A stretch of 17,899 bases of DNA from assembly GCA_945883455.1 (NCBI GenBank), contig CAMCXJ010000026.1, positions 1-17,899 on the forward strand. The letters run 5' to 3'. A model generated the notes under the pieces. That model worked only from the letters and a program-made list of their open reading frames with translations. It ran no database searches and was not told the origin of the DNA. Every line of letters starts with the position of its first letter. Position 1 is the first letter of the stretch. This stretch comes from Prosthecobacter debontii. Lineage in GTDB: Bacteria > Verrucomicrobiota > Verrucomicrobiia > Verrucomicrobiales > Akkermansiaceae. The translations under genes were made by a program, and so were the position numbers. Shown piece after piece: positions 13,530 through 17,899 of this stretch.

Positions 13530-15179
13530 TTAACTTTCCAATAAAGCCTCGGCCATGGCGCGGGCTTGCTGGCCTCCGCCGCCTAACATGCGGACGAGTT
13601 CGCTGACGCGTTTCTCGCCGACGACGGGATAGAGCTTCGAGCGGGTGCGGCCGGAGACGACCTCTTTCTCGACGACGAAATGGGCGGCAGCGGTGGCGGC
13701 GACCTGCGGGAAATGGGTGATGGCGATGACCTGGTGGAGCTCGCCGAGGAGGGCCATTTTTTTCCCGACAGCGCGGGCGATCTCGCCGCCGACGTTGGCG
13801 TCGATCTCATCGAAGACCATCAGCGGAGTGGAGTCCTGGCCGGCGAGGGAGGATTTCACGGCGAGCATGACGCGCGAGATTTCTCCGGAGGAGCCGATCT
13901 GGCGCAGCGGTAGGAGCGGCTCGCCGGGGTTGGGGCCGAAGAGGAAATCGCAGGATTCGAAGCCGTGGAGGGTGGGTTCCTTGGTGGTGGCGAGGGCGAT
14001 CTCGAACGCGGATTGTTTGAAGCCGAGTTCCTTGAGCTGGGAGGCGATGTCCTTGGCGAGCTTCGGCGCGGATTTTTTGCGCGAGGCGGTGAGCTTCGCG
14101 CCGACGGCGTCGAGTTCCTTGCGGGACTCGGTAAGGGCGGCGGTGAGGGCGGCGATTTTTTCCGAGCGGTTGTCGATGTTGTCGAGGCGGGCGGCGAGGG
14201 TTTCCTGGCGGGAAAGGATGTCGTCGAGCGTTGGGCCGTATTTTCGCTTGAGTGTTTCGACGACGTTTACGCGCTCCTCGATGGCGGCGGCTTCGGAGGG
14301 ATCGATCTCAAGCTCATCGGCGTAATCCGTGAGGCTGGCCTCCAGATCCTGAAGCTCGATGGAGGCGGTTTCCAGCGAGGCGAGTTTTTCGGAAACCGAG
14401 GGATCGAGCTTCTCGAGCTCGCGGGCGAGGCGCTGGAGATCGGAGATGCGGGTGAGGAGTCCGTCCTCGGAAGAAAGCGCGGCGACGGCCTGGGCGGCGA
14501 TCTCGACGAGTCGGGTGGAGTTCGAGGAGCGGTGGTAGCGCTCCTGAAGTTCATCGCCGTCGGCGGGGGTGAGCTTGGCGGAGGAAATCTCGTCGAGCTG
14601 GTAGCGGAGAAGTTCCAGCTCCTGTTCGGAGGCGTTCTCGGCGTTGCGGATTTCCTCCAGCTCCTGGGATTTTTCCCGCCATGTGCGGAAGGCGCTGCGG
14701 TATCCGCAGAGCTGGGGTTCGTGGCCGGAGTAGGCATCGAGCATGGCAAGCTGGCGTTCCTGGGAAAGGAGCGATTGGTGGTCGTGCGGGCCGTGGAGAT
14801 CGACGAGGCGCTCGCCGATTTTTTTCAGGAGGGTAAGTGTGACGGGTGAGTCGTTGACGAACTGGCGGTTCGCGGTGGTGCCGATGGTGCGGCGGATGAT
14901 GATCTGGGTGTCATCGCAGGGCGGGAGACCGCCTTCCTCGAGGATCGCGTTGATCTCGGCGACGTCTTTCAGTTCGAACACCGCCTCGATGGTGCAGGTG
15001 TCCTCGCCGGTGCGGATCAGGCCTTTATCGGCGCGGTCGCCGAGGATCATTTTCAGCGCGCCGACGATGACGGATTTCCCCGCTCCCGTTTCTCCGGTGA
15101 CGGAGATGAGTCCGGCGCCGAGTTCCCATGCGAGTTCGTCAACGAGGGCGAGATTGCGGATCTTCAGGAGGGTGAGCAT
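13530..15179 (-). CDS. recN: DNA repair ATPase RecN
   Basis: SMC-like ATPase that acts in double-strand-break repair. It has 549 residues, the usual length. The N-terminal head opens with MLTLLKIRNLALVDEL and Walker A GETGAGKS (29-36), followed by RQFVNDSPVTL and LVDLHGPHDHQSLL (Q-loop region). The middle (about 160-370) is a charged antiparallel coiled coil rich in Glu, Leu and Lys. The C-terminal head has the ABC signature GSSGEISRVMLAVKSSLA, Walker B PLMVFDEIDANVGG and the switch ITHFPQVAATAAAHFVVEK. No frameshift is seen. In many bacteria recN is LexA-controlled; I saw no canonical SOS box in the 72-bp gap upstream, and Verrucomicrobiota boxes may differ. The amidase gene ends 72 bp upstream in the same direction. 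Confidence 0.98.
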   Translation of the reverse strand: MLTLLKIRNLALVDELAWELGAGLISVTGETGAGKSVIVGALKMILGDRADKGLIRTGEDTCTIEAVFELKDVAEINAILEEGGLPPCDDTQIIIRRTIGTTANRQFVNDSPVTLTLLKKIGERLVDLHGPHDHQSLLSQERQLAMLDAYSGHEPQLCGYRSAFRTWREKSQELEEIRNAENASEQELELLRYQLDEISSAKLTPADGDELQERYHRSSNSTRLVEIAAQAVAALSSEDGLLTRISDLQRLARELEKLDPSVSEKLASLETASIELQDLEASLTDYADELEIDPSEAAAIEERVNVVETLKRKYGPTLDDILSRQETLAARLDNIDNRSEKIAALTAALTESRKELDAVGAKLTASRKKSAPKLAKDIASQLKELGFKQSAFEIALATTKEPTLHGFESCDFLFGPNPGEPLLPLRQIGSSGEISRVMLAVKSSLAGQDSTPLMVFDEIDANVGGEIARAVGKKMALLGELHQVIAITHFPQVAATAAAHFVVEKEVVSGRTRSKLYPVVGEKRVSELVRMLGGGGQQARAMAEALLES

Positions 15180-15251
15180 GAGCGGTCTTCGCGCCGGATT
15201 ATGCAGGGGCGAAGCGCGAGATCAACGCAAAGCGCGGGTCGTTTTTTGCGG

Positions 15252-16295
15252 CTATCGTTTCGGCGCGGCCGGCTTCTTCCCGACGGCGAAGCGGTAGCGG
15301 GCGATGGCATCCACCATGCCTTGCGCTAAGGCTGACTGGTAGGACTCGTTCGCGATCAGCCGCGCCTCGTGGGGATGGCTCATGAAGCCACCTTCGAAAA
15401 GGACGGCGGGATGCTTTACGCCGGAAAGAACGCTGAAGCGGGCGCGTTTGATGCCGCGGTCGAGGGTGTTGTTGCCCAGCCTGCGGAGCACCGAGCCATG
15501 CAGCGCGGTGGCGAGCGCGATATTGGCGGAGTCATGTTCGTTGCCGGTGCGCGCCACGGCATCGCTGGCCTTCAGGTTCGCGCCGTAGTGGGAAACGCCG
15601 GGAGGAGAGAGGGTGAAGGTCTCGATGCCGCGGGCGTGCCGTCCGCCCGAATTGAAATGAAGGCTCACGAAAATCGCATTTTCCTTCACCGTGTTGGCGA
15701 TGTCCACGCGCTCCTGCAGCGTGTAGAAGCGGTCGCTGTCACGAATCATTTTCACCCTGAAACCCTTAGCTATGAGCATACCCTTGAGTCTGGCTGCGAG
15801 TCGGAGGTTGTATGCGGCCTCGTTGCCGATCGGGTTGGTGGCACCGGGGTCTTTGCCACCATGGCCAGCGTCGAGGATTACCGTGCTGAAGTCGCCGGCA
15901 TTTCTGATGAACTTGGGACGCAGGACAGGATCGATCAGTTTCGCGAGATCCATGCGGGAGACGTAAACCCAGTTTCCGGAAGCCATGACGGGGTGGGAAA
16001 AAACGAACTTCACATTGTTCATCAGGCATTCGTTGCCGCCCACTTTCAGCTTCATTTCCACTTTGGGGTTCTCCAGCATCACCGAATCGCCGGCGCGTGT
16101 GAGCTTGGTGAATTGGTAAAAGCGCTTGATTCCCTCCACCGAGACGTAATCGCGTCCACCGATCTTGATGAGATCCCAGCCCGCGTTTTTTCCGGCCTGC
16201 GCCGACACCACGGACCACGGCGCGATCAGGGCAAGGGTGAGGGTGAGCGCGAGAAAAACGGACGCGAAGGGGTTGGATTTTTTCGTCGAGGGCAT
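15252..16295 (-). CDS. Secreted N-acetylmuramoyl-L-alanine amidase (Amidase_3)
   Basis: Zinc amidase that cuts the MurNAc-L-Ala bond of peptidoglycan. From the ATG at 16295 it has 347 residues. A signal peptide spans 1-34 (MPSTKKSNPF, then a hydrophobic core, ending VSAQA). A stalk-type domain resembling the copper-amine-oxidase N-terminal fold covers about 38-140 (IKIGGRDYVSVEGIKRF, NWVYVSRMDLAKLIDP). The catalytic domain starts at STVILDAGHGGKDPGA. Zinc ligands or catalytic residues are His in DAGHGG, Glu in GNEAAYNLRLA, His in SLHFNSGG, and Glu in VLFEGGFMSHP. The C-terminus is basic (KKPAAPKR). The frame is open back to 16436, but those residues precede the signal peptide and are unlikely to be translated. 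A fair sigma-70-like promoter lies upstream. Confidence 0.94.
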   Translation of the reverse strand: MPSTKKSNPFASVFLALTLTLALIAPWSVVSAQAGKNAGWDLIKIGGRDYVSVEGIKRFYQFTKLTRAGDSVMLENPKVEMKLKVGGNECLMNNVKFVFSHPVMASGNWVYVSRMDLAKLIDPVLRPKFIRNAGDFSTVILDAGHGGKDPGATNPIGNEAAYNLRLAARLKGMLIAKGFRVKMIRDSDRFYTLQERVDIANTVKENAIFVSLHFNSGGRHARGIETFTLSPPGVSHYGANLKASDAVARTGNEHDSANIALATALHGSVLRRLGNNTLDRGIKRARFSVLSGVKHPAVLFEGGFMSHPHEARLIANESYQSALAQGMVDAIARYRFAVGKKPAAPKR

Positions 16296-16318
16296 ACTTG
16301 TCTCTCGCTTAGGTTTTA

Positions 16319-16347
16319 ACGGTAAGGGCTTGCGCGAATCATGACAA
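16319..16347 (-). promoter_or_regulatory. Candidate promoter of the amidase gene
   Basis: On the minus strand TTGTCA (16342-16347) and TACCGT (16319-16324) are separated by 17 bp. The predicted transcript would start near 16312, leaving a leader of about 16 nt before the chosen ATG at 16295. This supports that start over the longer frame, whose upstream codons lie within or before the promoter. The -10 match is weak. Confidence 0.4.
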
Positions 16348-16415
16348 TACGATTTTCCTACCCGAGGAGTTGTTTGATAGGAAAAAACACCCCTACGAAA
16401 AAATCGAAGATTCGC

Positions 16416-16444
16416 TTGCATTGATCCGTCGCTCAACTTATCCC
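16416..16444 (+). promoter_or_regulatory. Candidate promoter of tRNA-Leu
   Basis: TTGCAT (16416-16421) and TATCCC (16439-16444), with 17-bp spacing, end 25 bp before the tRNA. The -35 is reasonable and the -10 poor. No GC-rich discriminator typical of stringently controlled tRNA promoters is clear. Confidence 0.3.
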
Positions 16445-16469
16445 CTGCGTCCCACCAACGGAAATAAAA

Positions 16470-16551
<82 letters not shown>

Positions 16552-16572
16552 CTTTCCTTTATGGAATAAGAG

Positions 16573-16606
16573 ATCCAGACGCTAAAAAGCCTCTGGATTT
16601 TTTATT
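16573..16606 (+). terminator. Rho-independent terminator of tRNA-Leu
   Basis: Outer stem ATCCAGA (16573-16579) with TCTGGAT (16592-16598) and inner stem GCT/AGC around an AAAA loop, separated by a C-C mismatch. It is followed by a run of six T from 16598 and then ATT. It lies 21 bp after the tRNA. Confidence 0.85.
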
Positions 16607-16619
16607 GCTAAAAATAAGT

Positions 16620-16641
16620 TCGGCCATTTTTCGGCCACTTT
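16620..16641 (+). repeat. Tandem 11-bp direct repeat TCGGCCAYTTT
   Basis: TCGGCCATTTT (16620-16630) is immediately followed by TCGGCCACTTT (16631-16641), differing at one base. It is 68 bp past the tRNA-Leu 3' end, where DNA composition drops in GC. Short repeats of this kind can be recombinase arm sites, but no integrase gene is in view. Confidence 0.5.
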
Positions 16642-16720
16642 TTCAATTCTTGGTTACTTGGTGAGATGTTCGCTGCCGTGCCGGGTTGGGAGATTTTGCG
16701 GTCTCTGGTTGCGATCTACA

Positions 16721-16771
16721 GCCGCATCCAAAAGTTTCATTTCTGAGAAAAGGATACGTCTCGGATGCGGC
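16721..16771. other. 9-bp inverted repeat with 33-nt loop
   Basis: GCCGCATCC (16721-16729) is the exact reverse complement of GGATGCGGC (16763-16771). A seven-T run follows at 16780-16786 on the + strand, eight bases after the stem, so it is a poor terminator for either strand. It lies downstream of the minus-strand sigma-like gene. The stretch 16607-16838 otherwise contains no gene I can support. Confidence 0.55.
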
Positions 16772-16838
16772 TTGTGGGATTTTTTTACGCTCTGGCAATG
16801 CGTTGGAGACGCTTCGCTACTCCGATTCGAAGACCATG

Positions 16839-17558
16839 TTAGAACTGCCAAAGATGCTCCTCGGAAACATTGGATTTCGAACAGAAGCCAGGCTCCTCGA
16901 TGTTAGCGATAATCGTGGGCAGGGCAGCACGGACTTGGTTGATGTGGTAGTGGATGCCACCTGTGGTCAGGTTCAGCTTCTGGGCGATGGTGCTCACCGC
17001 ATGACCATCTTGAAGGACCATCAGAACGATGGCGGCGTTGGAGGTGGAGATGCTGCCGCGCTGGGTGGCTTGATGGATGGCTTGGATGGCCATGTGGGTT
17101 GCATGGGGCCTGCCACTCAGCGGGTGGGTATCTGGATTAGCGAGGATCAGACTGACAGGAGTGAGTTCCTCGTCCATCTGAACATGATCCGGACGCTTGG
17201 AAAGGCGGCGGGCGTATCGCCGCTTCATGAAGCGCAGGGCGTAGGCGATGGATGCTGCGGGAATCCATTCTTCTTTGTTAGTGCATTTCCCGAACCACCG
17301 TAATGCGAGTAGGATCGCATCTTGTCGGATTTCCGGTTCTTGCCCCCGCAAAACTCCGTCGAGGCAACCATCGGGCAATTTACCCTTTGCAAGCTGGTTG
17401 AGTTGAGATGCCAAGGATTCAAAATCCACTCCTTTCGCTTTTTTGGAAGAACTAGGATGAGAATGACGATTTGTGTGTGTTTTATGCTTTGGTTTCATGT
17501 CCCCAGAACTGCGGAGGTTGAGCACCGGGGAATCGAAAGATTCGTCGTGTGACGACAT
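16839..17558 (-). CDS. Sigma-70/ECF-like HTH protein, uncharacterised
   Basis: No family is recognised with certainty. The 239-residue protein has a basic, His/Lys/Ser-rich N-terminus (residues 1-42). A sigma region-2-like helical stretch follows at about 62-120 (EPEIRQDAILLALRWF, then IAYALRFMKRRYARRLSKR). A linker at 121-165 leads to a helix-turn-helix at about 174-215 (AIVLMVLQDGHAVSTIAQKL then TTGGIHYHINQVRAAL), which reads like sigma region 4 or a LuxR-type HTH. A DNA-binding or divergent sigma role is inferred. The ATG at 17558 lies 6 bp after the phosphoesterase stop, suggesting translational coupling; an ATG at 17498 (MKPKHK) is a shorter alternative. Its GC content is visibly below that of the core genes, hinting at horizontal acquisition. 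A plus-strand frame overlaps it but looks like a shadow. Confidence 0.68.
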   Translation of the reverse strand: MSSHDESFDSPVLNLRSSGDMKPKHKTHTNRHSHPSSSKKAKGVDFESLASQLNQLAKGKLPDGCLDGVLRGQEPEIRQDAILLALRWFGKCTNKEEWIPAASIAYALRFMKRRYARRLSKRPDHVQMDEELTPVSLILANPDTHPLSGRPHATHMAIQAIHQATQRGSISTSNAAIVLMVLQDGHAVSTIAQKLNLTTGGIHYHINQVRAALPTIIANIEEPGFCSKSNVSEEHLWQF

Positions 17559-17564
17559 GTGGCG

Positions 17565-17899
17565 CTAAACAGGAAGGATACTTTGGATGCGAGGCTTGCC
17601 ACGCTGGGCACCGGCGACGCGTGATTCTAAATTTGTTAGAATGTGTTCCCGAAATTCGGAATGCGTGTGCCCGGAAAGAATGGTGAACTGTTTTTGAAGG
17701 TTGTGTCGGGCTGATCCGATCAACAAACCACCCAGTGTCGCATTTACGTAATGGGGAGTGTGGAGTGGGCCGCATGGTTCGCCGTTGTAGTGAGCCGACG
17801 TCCGGAATGCCGGGACATGGGTCGCAACGATCAGTGTGTCGGCTTTGCGAAGGACGGTGTTAAGGTTTTTTCGGATCCAACTTGTCGATGCATTTCCCA
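17565..17899 (-). CDS. Metallophosphoesterase C-terminal part, runs off the window
   Basis: An open minus-strand frame enters from the window end and stops at TAG (17565-17567), giving 110 visible residues without a start. It carries the two C-terminal metal-binding motifs of calcineurin-like phosphoesterases: LIVATHVPAF (about residues 22-31, the TH.P type) and LSGHTHS (74-80, the GHxH ligands). The spacing between them is plausible for the fold. The N-terminal D-H, GD.VD and GNHE motifs would lie outside the window. The tail (RVAGAQRGKPRIQSILPV) is basic. It is followed 6 bp later by the sigma-like gene, so the two are probably one operon. Possible substrates are nucleotides, phosphoproteins or nucleic acids; this cannot be told. 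Confidence 0.75.
   Translation of the reverse strand, partial: GNASTSWIRKNLNTVLRKADTLIVATHVPAFRTSAHYNGEPCGPLHTPHYVNATLGGLLIGSARHNLQKQFTILSGHTHSEFREHILTNLESRVAGAQRGKPRIQSILPV

Noticed and set aside
13965..14849. 294-residue plus-strand frame opposite recN
   Set aside because: Antisense of the RecN coiled coil; Gly/Glu/Leu-rich with no independent support.
16296..16436. N-terminal extension of the amidase
   Set aside because: It would place 47 residues before a proper signal peptide and covers the candidate promoter.
16552..16660. Integrase or attachment core beside tRNA-Leu
   Set aside because: No integrase coding sequence and no second copy of the tRNA 3' end occur in the window, so only a possibility is reported.
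16686..17303. 205-residue plus-strand frame opposite the sigma-like gene
   Set aside because: Low-complexity Gly/Asp-rich shadow with no domain; the minus frame has an HTH and is coupled to the upstream phosphoesterase.
17482..17775. 97-residue minus-strand frame with an ATG
   Set aside because: It overlaps the phosphoesterase frame in another phase and has no recognisable motif, while the phosphoesterase frame carries GHTH.

Overview
The window is a mostly conventional chromosomal segment of a GC-rich Gram-negative-type bacterium. I lean towards Verrucomicrobiota (a Verrucomicrobiae such as the Luteolibacter/Akkermansiaceae group). This is an inference from the style of the housekeeping proteins (for example PurA with GGNNAGHT), the near absence of Shine-Dalgarno sequences, and the repeat-rich intergenic DNA. 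No 16S gene or diagnostic marker is present.

Layout. 1-2423 (+): 3' part of carA, then purA. 2451-4037 (-): der, a rho-independent terminator, and tRNA-Asp(GTC). 4169-8070 (+): a lipoate ligase/octanoyltransferase-family protein, purC, a small lipoprotein, cinA, and a spermidine-synthase-like protein. 8071-10900 (-): a secreted TPR protein and avtA. 11165-12313 (+): a PatB/MalY-type C-S lyase or aminotransferase. 12401-16295 (-): fmt, recN, and a secreted N-acetylmuramoyl-L-alanine amidase. 16470-16551 (+): tRNA-Leu with anticodon AAG and its terminator. 16839-17899 (-): a sigma-70-like HTH protein, preceded 6 bp upstream by the 3' end of a metallophosphoesterase gene that runs off the window. 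This last stretch has clearly lower GC (about 50-55% in sampled 60-base lines, against about 70% in a sampled avtA line). It sits beside a tRNA gene and looks like accessory DNA.

The genes cover pyrimidine/arginine precursor supply (CarA), purine synthesis (PurA, PurC), ribosome assembly (Der), translation initiation (Fmt), lipoylation, NMN salvage (CinA), amino-acid turnover (AvtA, PatB-like), DNA repair (RecN) and cell-wall hydrolysis. They are not one pathway, and many gaps contain repeats, so most genes are probably transcribed singly or in pairs.

The most notable signals are: (1) PurA has alanine where the catalytic aspartate of WGDEGKGK normally sits; (2) a degenerate 7-bp tandem repeat (about AAANTTT) abuts the purA and der start codons, lies 7 bp from that of cinA, and also encodes the carA C-terminus; (3) at least three different inverted-repeat elements lie in gaps, one of them supplying the patB stop codon; (4) tRNA-Leu carries A34; (5) an undescribed phosphoesterase plus sigma-like gene pair lies next to that tRNA.
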